Source of the DNA: Testudinibacter aquarius
Lineage (GTDB): Bacteria; Pseudomonadota; Gammaproteobacteria; Enterobacterales; Pasteurellaceae
Assembly (NCBI RefSeq): GCF_004342725.1
Contig: NZ_SMCP01000001.1
Coordinates: 124,001-188,000 of the forward strand
Length of the DNA: 64,000 nt
Reading direction: 5' to 3'
Below the pieces are notes generated by a model. That model was not told the origin of the DNA, ran no database searches, and saw only the letters and a program-made list of their open reading frames with translations. A program made the position numbers and the translations under genes. Positions 39,549 through 48,819 of this stretch are shown here, piece after piece. Within the stretch, counting starts at the first letter, position 1. The number at the start of each line of letters is the position of its first letter.

Positions 39549-40307
39549 ATGACTCATTTAAATATACAATTACTGTGCGAAGATCCGGCTAAGCAAGTCG
39601 AGTTTGACCGCACTTGTGCCAGATTAAATTTGACGCATCGGCCTGAAGCGATTTTAGCCTTAGTACAAACCAGCGAACGTTTGGAATTGCGCAAACTGGA
39701 CGAACCGAAATTAGGCGCTGTTACGGTCGATTTTGTCAGCGGCACCATGGCACATCGGCGCAAATTCGGCGGTGGACGCAGCGAAGCCATTGCCAAAGCG
39801 GTCGGCATTAAAAAAGAGTATCTGCCAACGATAATCGACGCTACCTCCGGTTTAGGGCGCGATGCCTTTGTGTTGGCAGCAATCGGTTGCAAAGTGCGGT
39901 TGATCGAGCGCCACCCGGTGGTGTTTGCCCTGCTGCAAGACGGCTTACAGCGCGCTTATCAAGATGCAGAAATCGGAGAATGGTTGCAACACCGAATGCA
40001 ACTGTTATCGGTTAATAATCTGACCGCACTTTCACCGACTCAGGATTGCGCCGATGTGGTTTATCTCGATCCGATGTATCCACATAAACAAAAAAGTGCC
40101 CTCGTCAAAAAGGAGATGCGCATTTTTCAACATTTAGTCGGCGCTGATTTGGATGCGGATCAACTGCTTCCGTCAGCACGGCAACTGGCACGCAAGCGCG
40201 TGGTAGTCAAACGCCCCGACTACGCCCCGTTTTTAGCCGAACAAAAACCGCACTTTAGCCAAACCACCAAAAATCACCGCTTTGATGTGTATATGGGTTT
40301 AAGATAA
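39549..40307 (+). CDS. rsmJ: 16S rRNA (guanine1516-N2)-methyltransferase RsmJ
   Basis: A 252-residue SAM-dependent methyltransferase. GPTSGLGRD-type motif appears as [20 protein letters not shown]; the catalytic-type [12 protein letters not shown] and [10 protein letters not shown] are diagnostic for RsmJ (YhiQ), which makes m2G1516 in 16S r[19 protein letters not shown] precedes them as in E. coli. It starts 11 bases after the ATPase stop, but its GC content and uptake signals mark it as native, so the ATPase was inserted upstream of it. Confidence 0.94.
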   Translation: MTHLNIQLLCEDPAKQVEFDRTCARLNLTHRPEAILALVQTSERLELRKLDEPKLGAVTVDFVSGTMAHRRKFGGGRSEAIAKAVGIKKEYLPTIIDATSGLGRDAFVLAAIGCKVRLIERHPVVFALLQDGLQRAYQDAEIGEWLQHRMQLLSVNNLTALSPTQDCADVVYLDPMYPHKQKSALVKKEMRIFQHLVGADLDADQLLPSARQLARKRVVVKRPDYAPFLAEQKPHFSQTTKNHRFDVYMGLR

Positions 40308-40318
40308 ACCCGCTCGAC

Positions 40319-41272
40319 TCATTTTTTGCTCGCTTCCGTCTGATTTGATTGTTGTTTTGCAGTTAAATTATTACTACGTTTTTTCGTTCGCAAAGAACCT
40401 AGATAGATCGCTAACAGTGTTAAACCTGCACCGAGCCATTGCAGGCGGTTAATCGGTTTTAACAGCCAGAAATAGTCAATCAGCAAAGCAGCGACCGGTT
40501 CGCTAAGCAGCAGCAAACCGGTGACGGAGAGCGATAACAGCGGAATTGCATAGGCGATAAGCCCCCAGGCGAAACATTGCATAAGCGCACCATAAAGCAG
40601 AACCAAACCGATATCACGCCAAGTAGTGGGGTATAAATTGTGGCTGTTAAGCAGTAACGAAGGCAAAAATAATGCCAGCATACCGCCTAAACTGATCAAC
40701 AGCATCAACGGGAAAAGTGCGGTTTGTTCGACTTGTTGGGTTTTGCGCACAAATACCATCGACAACGCCAGCATGCCGCCAGATATGATACCGCTGACAA
40801 AACCCCAGCTGGCATTGCTGTTGTACCCAAACTCCGGACTGGCGATCAGTGCAACACCGCAAATTGCCAACAGCAGACTGCACAGTTGTAATTGGGTGAG
40901 CCGCTCCGCAAACCAGATAAATCCGATTGCGGCAAGAAAGAAGATCTGCAAGCTGTTGAGTAAAGTGGAAATACCCGGCCCAACCGCATAAATACTTTCG
41001 TGCCATAATGCCAAGTCTAAACCTAAAAACACGCCGGATAACAGCGCCATGCCAATGGCTTTGCGACTTTGCGGCAGTTTTTGCTTAAACTGGCGCATTA
41101 AGCCCCAAAAGATCAGCGCAGCAACCAATAAGCGCCAAAAAGCAATGGCATAAGCGCCCACCGGTACAAATTTAACAATCAGACTGCCTAATCCGAAGAT
41201 AACACAGCCGATAATCAACAATGGCGCGGCGTAATTGGTGTTTATTTGTTGTGACATTTTCTTTTCCGACAT
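40319..41272 (-). CDS. EamA/DMT family transporter
   Basis: A 317-residue inner-membrane protein with ten hydrophobic helices in two EamA repeats; the first begins IIGCVIFGLGSLIVKFVP, and PVAALLIDYFWLLKPINRLQWLGAGLTLLAIYLG closes the second (key residues P-V-A-A and G-A-G-L). Family members export amino acids or metabolites; substrate is unknown. The N-terminus could instead be the ATG five codons later (MSQQINTN). It is convergent with rsmJ and followed on the other side by serA. Confidence 0.85.
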   Translation of the reverse strand: MSEKKMSQQINTNYAAPLLIIGCVIFGLGSLIVKFVPVGAYAIAFWRLLVAALIFWGLMRQFKQKLPQSRKAIGMALLSGVFLGLDLALWHESIYAVGPGISTLLNSLQIFFLAAIGFIWFAERLTQLQLCSLLLAICGVALIASPEFGYNSNASWGFVSGIISGGMLALSMVFVRKTQQVEQTALFPLMLLISLGGMLALFLPSLLLNSHNLYPTTWRDIGLVLLYGALMQCFAWGLIAYAIPLLSLSVTGLLLLSEPVAALLIDYFWLLKPINRLQWLGAGLTLLAIYLGSLRTKKRSNNLTAKQQSNQTEASKK

Positions 41273-41313
41273 AAAGTGCTGTTTTCATTCGAGAAAACCG
41301 CACTTTGTGAGAT

Positions 41314-41339
41314 TAACCCGATTTTCAAATGCCGGGTTA
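41314..41339 (-). terminator. Hairpin overlapping the serA stop codon
   Basis: TAACCCG (41314-41320) and CGGGTTA (41333-41339) form a 7-bp stem with a 12-base loop; the right arm contains the serA TAA. No clear T-run follows on the minus strand, so termination is uncertain. Confidence 0.35.
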
Positions 41340-42569
41340 GAACAGCACGCGCGCTTTAATCGTACCTTCAATACTGCGCAAGCGTTGTAGCACACTGTCA
41401 GTATTAGTGGTTTCAACATCAATCACCACATAACCAATTTGCGGGTTGGTTTGTAAGAATTGTGCCGCAATATTTACGCCTTCATCGGTAAAGATTTGGT
41501 TAATTTTGTTCAACACTCCCGGACGGTTGTGGTGAATATGCATTAAGCGCTTGGTGCCGGAATGCTCCGGCAGCGATACTTCCGGGAAATTAACCGCCGA
41601 TAAGGTGGAACCGTTATCGGAATATTTCACCAGCTTATTCGCCACTTCCGAGCCGATATTTTCTTGTGCTTCGGAGGTTGATCCGCCAATATGCGGGGTC
41701 AAAATCACATTGTCGAAACGACACAGCGGTGACTCAAACGGGTCATTAATCGAAGCCGGCTCAGTCGGGAACACATCAATCGCCGCACCTAACACCCGTC
41801 CACTGTCGAGTGCCTCTGCCAGTGCCGCAATATCGACCACTGTGCCACGAGCAGCGTTGATCAAGATCGAATCTTGCTTCAATTGTTCAATGCGCTCTCT
41901 GCTCATCAGATTCTTGGTCGAATCATTTTCCGGCACATGCAGCGAAACCACATCACAAGTTGACAACAATTCTTCCAAGGTACGAATCTGTTGCGCATTG
42001 CCGAGCGGCAGTTTATTTTCAATATCATAAAAATAGACCTGCATCCCGACCGCTTCTGCCAGAATACTCAATTGTGAACCAATATGCCCGTAACCGATAA
42101 TCCCCAGTTTTTTACCACGCACTTCATGTGAACCGTTTGCAGATTTATTCCACAACCCCCGGTGCACTTCAGCGTTTGCCTGCGGCACTTTGCGCATTAA
42201 CAGTAAAATCTCACCTAACACCAATTCAGCCACCGAGCGGGTGTTGGAAAACGGTGCATTAAACACCGGAATCCCGCGCTGTTTTGCCACTTCCAAGTCC
42301 ACCTGATTAGTGCCGATGCAAAAACAGCCGATAGCAATCAGCTTTTGCGCATGCTGCAACACTTCAGCCGTTAAGTCGGTTCGCGAGCGAATGCCGATAA
42401 AATGAGCGTCTTTGATCGCTTCAATCAGGTCTTCTGCATCCAATGCTTTCTTATGGTACTCAATATTGGTGTAACCCGCATGATGCAGACTATCCAATGC
42501 ACTTTGATGTACGCCTTCCAGCAGCAAAAATTTGATTTTTGCCTTATCCAGTGAGACTTTTACTGTCAT
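41337..42569 (-). CDS. serA: D-3-phosphoglycerate dehydrogenase
   Basis: A 410-residue enzyme, the same length as E. coli SerA, catalysing the first step of serine synthesis (3-phosphoglycerate to phosphohydroxypyruvate with NAD). KLGIIGYGHIGSQLSILAEA is the Rossmann NAD-binding motif; INAARGTVVDI, FPTEP and ILTPHIGGSTSEAQENIG carry catalytic residues. The C-terminal ACT domain (MHIHHNRPGVLNKINQIF) senses serine for feedback control. It lies 38 bases after rpiA, the same pair as in E. coli. Confidence 0.97.
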   Translation of the reverse strand: MTVKVSLDKAKIKFLLLEGVHQSALDSLHHAGYTNIEYHKKALDAEDLIEAIKDAHFIGIRSRTDLTAEVLQHAQKLIAIGCFCIGTNQVDLEVAKQRGIPVFNAPFSNTRSVAELVLGEILLLMRKVPQANAEVHRGLWNKSANGSHEVRGKKLGIIGYGHIGSQLSILAEAVGMQVYFYDIENKLPLGNAQQIRTLEELLSTCDVVSLHVPENDSTKNLMSRERIEQLKQDSILINAARGTVVDIAALAEALDSGRVLGAAIDVFPTEPASINDPFESPLCRFDNVILTPHIGGSTSEAQENIGSEVANKLVKYSDNGSTLSAVNFPEVSLPEHSGTKRLMHIHHNRPGVLNKINQIFTDEGVNIAAQFLQTNPQIGYVVIDVETTNTDSVLQRLRSIEGTIKARVLF

Positions 42570-42607
42570 GTTGTTTCCTCTAGTTCCTAAGTTAAGCTAA
42601 AATTCGA

Positions 42608-43267
42608 TTACACTAAAACCTGAGCCCCTTGAGCACTACCGACAATCACAATATCGGCACTACGCAAAGCAAAAATTCCGTTAGTGACCACGCCGGCGAT
42701 ATTATTCAGGGTCTTTTCCATTTCCATCGGCTGCATAATTTTGAAGTTATACACGTCTAAAATGACATTGCCGTTATCGGTGACTACGCCTTCGCGATAT
42801 TCCGGTGCGCCGCCTAAGCCGACCAATTTCCGCGCCACATAAGAGCGAGCCATCGGAATCACCTCCACCGGCAACGGGAATGTAGAGCCTAACACATCGA
42901 CTTGCTTACTGGAATCCACAATACAGATGAATTTTTTTGCTAATGAAGACACAATTTTTTCACGTGTCAAGGCCGCTCCGCCCCCTTTAATCATCATTTT
43001 TTGCGGGTTGATTTCGTCGGCACCATCGACATAAATATCCAAAGCGGAAACATCATTGGCGTTAAATACTTCAATGCCCAAGGCACTTAAACGGCGTTCG
43101 GACTCTTTCGATGCCGCCACTGCCCCTTTGATTTGATCTGAGATTGCGCCCAAAGCATCGATAAAACAGTTCACCGTCGAACCGCTGCCAACCCCGACAA
43201 TGCTATCGGGTTGCACATATTTTAACGCTGCTTGCGCCGCCTGTTTTTTCATTTCGAGCTGATCCAT
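42608..43267 (-). CDS. rpiA: Ribose-5-phosphate isomerase A
   Basis: A 219-residue enzyme interconverting ribose-5-phosphate and ribulose-5-phosphate in the pentose phosphate pathway. [12 protein letters not shown] near residues 24-35, DGADEINPQ and [17 protein letters not shown] are the RpiA motifs. It begins [15 protein letters not shown], with size equal to E. coli RpiA, and leads rpiA-serA. Confidence 0.97.
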   Translation of the reverse strand: MDQLEMKKQAAQAALKYVQPDSIVGVGSGSTVNCFIDALGAISDQIKGAVAASKESERRLSALGIEVFNANDVSALDIYVDGADEINPQKMMIKGGGAALTREKIVSSLAKKFICIVDSSKQVDVLGSTFPLPVEVIPMARSYVARKLVGLGGAPEYREGVVTDNGNVILDVYNFKIMQPMEMEKTLNNIAGVVTNGIFALRSADIVIVGSAQGAQVLV

Positions 43268-43344
43268 AACATATCCTTTAACAATGTAAAAAGAGGGTAA
43301 AAGTTAATTTATCTTACTACGTTATCGGGATTGTTCAATCCTTA

Positions 43345-44118
43345 TCAAACAATCCACTTTCTAAATAATAAATTGGCTGCACTATCATCAGGCAATTCTG
43401 GTTTAGCAAGGCTTTGAACATAAAGCTGATAGTACTTGATTTTTTGCTCAATAAAATCATTTAATGGTTGAATTTTTTCTTCTAAATCAAATTCTTCTCC
43501 TGCCAATTTGCGTGTTAGCAACACCTCAATTTTATGTCTCAGCATGGGTTCTAAAACCGCATCATTTAATAAATCGGTAAACAAGATCGGTGGATTTTTT
43601 GCATATTTTTCAATCCACATACAGGCTAAAATCGGGCGTAGCACATAGAAATATTTTTTGATTTTAACCAGATCGGATTTTAGATAGCCGCGAAAATTGC
43701 CATCAGCCATATGTAGATAATGGTGAATCATGCTGCTTGGCGAAAAATAGCTCTGTGCAAGTTGGCGAAATTCACTGAGAAATGGTGCATTCACTTGATA
43801 GACAATCGGCGAATACAGCCATTCCGACAATGCCGGATTCCCCTTACGGCATAATTTCAGGGCTTTTTTCAGATCCCAACCGCTGATATCCAACGGATCG
43901 CTAATCGGATATTCCAACACATCGCGTGGTTCATCAATCAACAGATAATCAGCTTGCGTTCGGCTATAAATAAATCGCACATCATAATCACTGTCTTGCG
44001 AGGGAAAGCCCCATGCGCGGCTGCCGGATTCGACTGCATACAATACGAGAACCTTTTCTTCTGATTCGATTCGTGTAATTTCCTGGCGAATTTTATTCAA
44101 CATTTCATCTGTTATCAT
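43345..44118 (-). CDS. RlaP/YcgL-type stand-alone nucleotidyltransferase
   Basis: A 257-residue protein with a pol-beta nucleotidyltransferase core: GSR at residues 32-34 in VESGSRAWGFPSQDSDYDVR and metal-binding Asp44 and Asp46 in DYD, then a helical C-terminal region. ISGWDLKKALKLCRKGNPALSEWLYSPIVY resembles the family called RlaP, named for members near RNA ligases. No RNA ligase is next to it here. The substrate is unknown; a role in RNA 3'-end or tRNA repair is inferred from the family name alone. It lies between rpiA and hemW, same strand, 10 bases after hemW's end of the adjacent reading, with ordinary composition. Confidence 0.78.
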   Translation of the reverse strand: MITDEMLNKIRQEITRIESEEKVLVLYAVESGSRAWGFPSQDSDYDVRFIYSRTQADYLLIDEPRDVLEYPISDPLDISGWDLKKALKLCRKGNPALSEWLYSPIVYQVNAPFLSEFRQLAQSYFSPSSMIHHYLHMADGNFRGYLKSDLVKIKKYFYVLRPILACMWIEKYAKNPPILFTDLLNDAVLEPMLRHKIEVLLTRKLAGEEFDLEEKIQPLNDFIEQKIKYYQLYVQSLAKPELPDDSAANLLFRKWIV

Positions 44119-44128
44119 TCTTTATTCC

Positions 44129-45271
44129 TTAATCCAAAAACCGCGCTAACAATTCATTCAAAAACAGTTTGCCGTGTTCGGTGATTTGCCAAGTGCGGTC
44201 AGTTTCCACAAGATAACGTTGTTGTTTTGCCCACTCAATATTCTCAGCAACACAGGCAAGATCTAAGCCGGTGAGTTGCACGAAATCCTGTTTTGCAACC
44301 GGTTCCAGCAAACGAAAACGGTTCATAAAAAATTCAAAGGGACGTTCTGCTACGCTGACCGCACTTTGCGTGTGTAGATAGTTGCCTTGCAGATAGCCCT
44401 TCGGATGTTTGGTTTTGGCGTAACGTAAAATTTCACCGTTCGGGAAACTGATTTTGCCGTGTGCGCCACAGCCGATCGCCAGATAGTCACCGAAACGCCA
44501 ATAATTCAGATTATGTCGGCATTGATAGCCCGGTTTAGCGTAAGCCGAGGTTTCATATTGCTGATAACCCGCTTCGGTTAACAGCTGGTGTCCTTGCTCG
44601 AAAATATCCCACAGGGCGTCATCGTCAGGCAGTTTTGGCGGACGGTAATAAAACAGCGTGTTCGGTTCAATTGTGAGCTGATACCACGACAAGTGCGGTG
44701 GATTGAGCGCAATCCCTTGGCGCAAATCATTCAGCGCCTGCTCGACGGTTTGATTGGGTAAACCGTGCATCAAATCGATATTGAAGCTGTTCAAACCACT
44801 GTTTTTGGCAAATTGAATCGCCTGCACCGCCTCTTCCACGTTGTGAATCCGCCCCAGCCGTTGCAGTTTTTCTTGCTCGAAACTTTGGATTCCCATTGAA
44901 ATACGGTTCACGCCGGCTTGACGATAACCGATAAAACGCGCGGCTTCCGCTGTGCCCGGATTGGCTTCGAGGGTAATTTCAATCCCATCGGCAAACGCAA
45001 TTCGCTGTTCTACCTGTTGCAACAAATGGGCAATGCCTTCTGCCGAAAACAGGCTCGGCGTACCGCCACCGATAAAAATCGAATGCAAAGTGCGGTTTTG
45101 CACATATGACAAATCGTTGTCCAAATCTTGCAGCAAATGCCGAATATACTCCGCTTCCGGAATCGCCCCTTTCTGGGCATGGGAGTTGAAGTCGCAGTAA
45201 GGGCATTTCTGCGCACACCACGGAATGTGAATGTAAAGACTCAAGGGGGGTAAGATGATTGATCGTGGCAT
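44129..45271 (-). CDS. hemW: Radical SAM heme chaperone HemW
   Basis: A 380-residue radical-SAM-family protein. The CxxxCxxC motif Cys19, Cys23 and Cys26 is in IPWCAQKCPYCDFN. FIGGGTPSL, EANPGTAE and RISMGIQSF follow, and the C-terminal HemW domain has WRFGDYLAIGCGAHGK. HemW (YggW) hands heme to respiratory enzymes and is related to, but not, the oxygen-independent coproporphyrinogen oxidase. I take the ATG at 45269-45271 (MPRSIILPPLSLYIHIPWC); an earlier start adds 21 residues with no similarity. Confidence 0.92.
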   Translation of the reverse strand: MPRSIILPPLSLYIHIPWCAQKCPYCDFNSHAQKGAIPEAEYIRHLLQDLDNDLSYVQNRTLHSIFIGGGTPSLFSAEGIAHLLQQVEQRIAFADGIEITLEANPGTAEAARFIGYRQAGVNRISMGIQSFEQEKLQRLGRIHNVEEAVQAIQFAKNSGLNSFNIDLMHGLPNQTVEQALNDLRQGIALNPPHLSWYQLTIEPNTLFYYRPPKLPDDDALWDIFEQGHQLLTEAGYQQYETSAYAKPGYQCRHNLNYWRFGDYLAIGCGAHGKISFPNGEILRYAKTKHPKGYLQGNYLHTQSAVSVAERPFEFFMNRFRLLEPVAKQDFVQLTGLDLACVAENIEWAKQQRYLVETDRTWQITEHGKLFLNELLARFLD

Positions 45272-45372
45272 TATGGCATCAAAAATGGTTGCAAATGCGG
45301 TTATTGTACCCGATAAAAAAGCATAACCGCTCAATTATTTCAGTTATGCTTTTTCATATCGCAGCACAGAAA

Positions 45373-46563
45373 TCAAGGCAGCTTCGCCAACACGCAATAG
45401 CCGCTCTGCCGTCCGACAAGCTCAAATGCAGTGTTTGCATCAATAAAGGCTGATTGCCCTTGTCGCAAAATCAGCGTCTGTCCGGTTGTGCGCAATTGCA
45501 GCTCCCCGCTCATCACCAACAAAATAACCGCACTTTCCGCCTGCTCGGACACCCGTTCATCCTGTTGATAAGCGATATGCTGCAAGGCAAAATCTTGTGC
45601 CGGTGTCGGGTAGGTATAATTGGTGGTTATTGTCGGTGCAATGATCTGCGGCGTAATCTCAGTGCAATCAATGACTTGTAGCAATTCGTCAATATCCACA
45701 TGTTTCGGCGTCAATCCGCCACGAATCACGTTATCCGAACACGCCATCAATTCAATATTCTGTCCGCGCAAATACGCATGCGGAATACCGGCATCCTGAT
45801 AAATGCCTTCCCCGGTTCTCAAGTTGACCAGATTAAACAGATAGAAACACAACAAGCCCGGATCCAGTTTATCCAAACTGATTTGCATACTCTCCAAACT
45901 GTACAACAGCCAATAATCCGGATTATCCAGCGTTAATTGTTGTTGCTGATAAGCCGCTTGCTGCTGTTGAATCACCGGCAACAGCCATGCAGCCAACTGT
46001 GTTTGATCCGCTTGCATGATTTCCGCATAAAAACCATGCAGATCCATTTGTTGCAACTGTTTTAACAAAGGTAAAAATGAAGTGTGCCGTTGCAGTTGCT
46101 GCTCAATTTTCGCTCTGGTTTTAAAGCCGTGCAACAACCAAAAATCAGATAAGGCAATCATCATTTCCGGTTTATGGTTGTTGTCTTTATAAGTACGTTT
46201 TGGATCGCTCAGGCTGATACCCGCCGCATTTTCGCGGGCAAAGCCAATCTCGGCCTGCGCTTTGGTCGGATGCAGTTGAATCGAGAGCGGTTTTTCCACA
46301 TCCAAAATCTTTAATAGATAAGGCAGTTCCGCGCCAAACTGCGCAACACTGCGCTCACCCAAACTGGCCGGGTTCAATTTCAAATACTCATCCAGCGTCA
46401 ACTCGCCAATCTCGGTTTTCAGCATCGAGGGCGAAGACGGGTGGGCGCCAAGCCACCATTCGGCATAATACGGTTGCTGTTTGGCAATGCCCAACCACTG
46501 CGGAATGTAGTCTTGCCCGCCCCAAACATAGTGTTGTGCTGTGCCTTGTAATGAATATAGCAT
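45373..46563 (-). CDS. manA: Mannose-6-phosphate isomerase
   Basis: A 396-residue zinc-dependent type I isomerase interconverting mannose-6-phosphate and fructose-6-phosphate. QHYVWGGQDYIPQWLG, YAEWWLGAHPSSPS, SIQLHPTKAQAE (zinc ligands Gln and His), NHKPEMMIALSDF and GIPHAYLRGQNIELMACSDNVIRGGLTPKHVD (in pieces) are canonical. It is downstream of yobD and manXYZ, so imported mannose is phosphorylated by the PTS and fed to glycolysis by this enzyme. Confidence 0.97.
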   Translation of the reverse strand: MLYSLQGTAQHYVWGGQDYIPQWLGIAKQQPYYAEWWLGAHPSSPSMLKTEIGELTLDEYLKLNPASLGERSVAQFGAELPYLLKILDVEKPLSIQLHPTKAQAEIGFARENAAGISLSDPKRTYKDNNHKPEMMIALSDFWLLHGFKTRAKIEQQLQRHTSFLPLLKQLQQMDLHGFYAEIMQADQTQLAAWLLPVIQQQQAAYQQQQLTLDNPDYWLLYSLESMQISLDKLDPGLLCFYLFNLVNLRTGEGIYQDAGIPHAYLRGQNIELMACSDNVIRGGLTPKHVDIDELLQVIDCTEITPQIIAPTITTNYTYPTPAQDFALQHIAYQQDERVSEQAESAVILLVMSGELQLRTTGQTLILRQGQSAFIDANTAFELVGRQSGYCVLAKLP

Positions 46564-46587
46564 GCTGTCCTCTGATTATTTTATACT

Positions 46588-47067
46588 TCACACTGAAGCC
46601 GAGCGCTGCACCCGACCACTATCAATGAAAAATTGCAAAATTTTCGGTAAGTCATCTACATCTGCCACATAGATCAGCAGACGCTTGTGATTGTGTAAGT
46701 CTATCACTAAAACCCCGTCTTCTGACAAATTGATGGCGGCGATCCGTTGATAAGGCAGGTAAAAATTGGCGTAGAAAAAGCCGTTTTCTTTTAAAAGGAG
46801 GACAGGATTGCGCAAAAATGCGGTGTAGCCGCACAAGATCGCCAAGATTATCAACAAATATAGCGTAATCGGTGTAATCCCGCTTTGATAAACCAACAAG
46901 CCGATTAGGGCAATAAAAATAATCGCATCCAGTCGCCCGCGATTCTGCAACCGCACTTTGAGTTGGGTTTTGCCCTTCCAACGATTCATGACGAACTGAT
47001 CATAAAAACCGTACACAAAAAACAAAATAACGGCACAGAGTAAAATACCGTCGGTTAAATTGATCAT
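46588..47067 (-). CDS. yobD: YobD family membrane protein (DUF986)
   Basis: A 159-residue inner-membrane protein with three or four helices. It shares LSEDGVLVIDL, KENGFFYANFYLPYQRIAAI and the N-terminal ILFFVYGFYDQFVM with E. coli YobD. In E. coli yobD also follows manXYZ. Function is unknown. It lies between manZ and manA, after a terminator. Confidence 0.88.
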   Translation of the reverse strand: MINLTDGILLCAVILFFVYGFYDQFVMNRWKGKTQLKVRLQNRGRLDAIIFIALIGLLVYQSGITPITLYLLIILAILCGYTAFLRNPVLLLKENGFFYANFYLPYQRIAAINLSEDGVLVIDLHNHKRLLIYVADVDDLPKILQFFIDSGRVQRSASV

Positions 47068-47099
47068 CCCATTTTGCCTCTATTCGCCTCTAAATAAAA

Positions 47100-47135
47100 A
47101 TACCCTCTCAATGCCAAACAACAAAAAGAGGGTAT
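47100..47135 (-). terminator. Intrinsic terminator after manZ
   Basis: ATACCCTCT (47100-47108) and AGAGGGTAT (47127-47135) form a 9-bp stem with an 18-base loop; on the minus strand it is followed by TTTTATTT. It lies 17 bases after the manZ stop and separates manXYZ from yobD-manA. Confidence 0.8.
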
Positions 47136-47151
47136 AAATTACTTTAATCCG

Positions 47152-47985
47152 TTATGCCAACAATCCGGTCCATGCGCCCAAAATACCAATCACAAAGAAG
47201 CCCATAATAATCCATAAAGCATTGACACGGTTACGCAACAACCACATACAGCCAAAGGTCAATAACAGCGGCACCAGCCCCGGCATTAAGCTGTCCAACA
47301 CGCTTTGCACGGTGGTAATCGTTGTTTCACCGACCTGATTGGTCATGCGGGCAATTTCCAACGGAATATTGACACTGGTCCATTTATTGACCAACGCCCC
47401 CATGATAAACAACCCCAGTATTGACGCACCTTCGGTCAGTTTTTGCAGCAAACCGCCGCTCATGTCACCAACAACATCCAGCCCTTTTTTGTAACCATAG
47501 TGCACACCATAGTAACGGGTTGCCAAACGAACCAAGTTAAACAATAAAAAGAACAGGATTGGGCCTAAAATACTGCCGTTTAATGCCAAGTTCGCGCCAA
47601 GTGCGGCAAAAACCGGGCGTGCCGTGCCCCAATAGATCGGATCACCGACCCCGGCCAAAGGCCCCATCAAGCCGACTTTGATCCCGTTAATCGCAGCGTC
47701 GTCAATCTCTTTACCATTTGCCCGCTCTTCTTCCATCGCAATGGTCACGCCCAACACCGGCGCACCAACAAAGGGTTGAGTATTAAAAAATTCCAAGTGG
47801 CGCTTAATCGCATCTTTGCGCTCTTGTGAATTCTGATCCGGGTATAAACGACGGATTACCGGCACCATGGAATAAGCAAATCCCAACGCTTGCATACGCT
47901 CGAAGTTCCAAGATCCTTGAAACAGGTTAGAACGTAACACCACCGCATTCAAATCTTGTTTTGTGACTTTTTTCTCATTACTCAT
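47152..47985 (-). CDS. manZ: PTS mannose transporter subunit IID
   Basis: A 277-residue membrane subunit. It starts KVTKQDLNAVVLRSNLFQGSWNFERM and contains GLMGPLAGVGDPIYWGTARPV, the IID signature. With IIC (ManY) it forms the mannose channel; phosphate comes from ManX. It ends with two hydrophobic helices (GCMWLLRNRVNALWIIMGFFVIG). Confidence 0.96.
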   Translation of the reverse strand: MSNEKKVTKQDLNAVVLRSNLFQGSWNFERMQALGFAYSMVPVIRRLYPDQNSQERKDAIKRHLEFFNTQPFVGAPVLGVTIAMEEERANGKEIDDAAINGIKVGLMGPLAGVGDPIYWGTARPVFAALGANLALNGSILGPILFFLLFNLVRLATRYYGVHYGYKKGLDVVGDMSGGLLQKLTEGASILGLFIMGALVNKWTSVNIPLEIARMTNQVGETTITTVQSVLDSLMPGLVPLLLTFGCMWLLRNRVNALWIIMGFFVIGILGAWTGLLA

Positions 47986-48003
47986 TTTCTCAATTCCTTG
48001 TGC

Positions 48004-48801
48004 TTAATCTAATCTGTTATCCAAATCGTTGTTGCTGACAACCTGCACCACTTGCTGGCTTTGGTTATATTTCGGGTGCAGCTGAATGTACAATACTGCC
48101 ATCACGCCGCCCAATACCCCTAAAGCAACCAAGTTGAAATTGGTGAATGCCGCCACCACAAAACCGGCATAGAAGAATGGCATCAGGTGCCCGGCTCTCA
48201 TCATATTGATCACCATCGCATAACCGACCACCACAATCATGCCGCCGGCGATTTTCAAGCCTGAGGTGACGACCACCGGAATCGAATCTAACATAGCGCG
48301 TACGCCATCTGTACCGGCAGTTAATGCCACAATCAACGCCGGAATGGCAATCCGCATCGCTTGCAATAACAGCGCAGAAGCGTGGATCCAAGACAAGGTG
48401 GTCAAATTGCCGGTCTCGACACATTTGTCGGCCGCATGTTGGAAGCCGACCGTGATGGTGCGCACCACATAGGTCAGCACTTGCCCTGCTGCCGCCAACG
48501 GAATCGCCAATGCAATTGCAGTGCTGATGTCCTGTCCGCTGACAATCGCCAAAATTGTGGAAATGATGGAGGCAAGTGCGGTATCCGGCGCCAAAGCCGC
48601 ACCGATGTTCATCCAGCCTAATGCCAGCATTTCCAAGGTTCCGCCGACAATAATCCCGGTTTTAATATCGCCCAGCACCAGACCAACTAAGGTACAGGCG
48701 ATCAGCGGACGGTGGGTTTGAAATTCGTCCAGAATTGAACCCATACCTGAAATACAGGCAATGATAAAGATCAAAATGATCTGAAGTGTAGAAATTTCCA
48801 T
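48004..48801 (-). CDS. manY: PTS mannose transporter subunit IIC
   Basis: A 265-residue integral membrane subunit with about eight helices. It begins MEISTLQIILIFIIACISGM, and GTLEMLALGWMNIGAALAPDTALASIISTILAI is the IIC signature. It binds mannose and broad hexose substrates. The gene starts 18 bases after manX and stops 18 before manZ. Confidence 0.96.
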   Translation of the reverse strand: MEISTLQIILIFIIACISGMGSILDEFQTHRPLIACTLVGLVLGDIKTGIIVGGTLEMLALGWMNIGAALAPDTALASIISTILAIVSGQDISTAIALAIPLAAAGQVLTYVVRTITVGFQHAADKCVETGNLTTLSWIHASALLLQAMRIAIPALIVALTAGTDGVRAMLDSIPVVVTSGLKIAGGMIVVVGYAMVINMMRAGHLMPFFYAGFVVAAFTNFNLVALGVLGGVMAVLYIQLHPKYNQSQQVVQVVSNNDLDNRLD

Positions 48802-48819
48802 AACTCGGTTTCCTTACTG

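Noticed and set aside
44129-45271. Oxygen-independent coproporphyrinogen III oxidase (HemN)
   Set aside because: The sequence has the shorter HemW form with the WRFGDYLAIGCGAHGK region, so heme chaperone is the better call.
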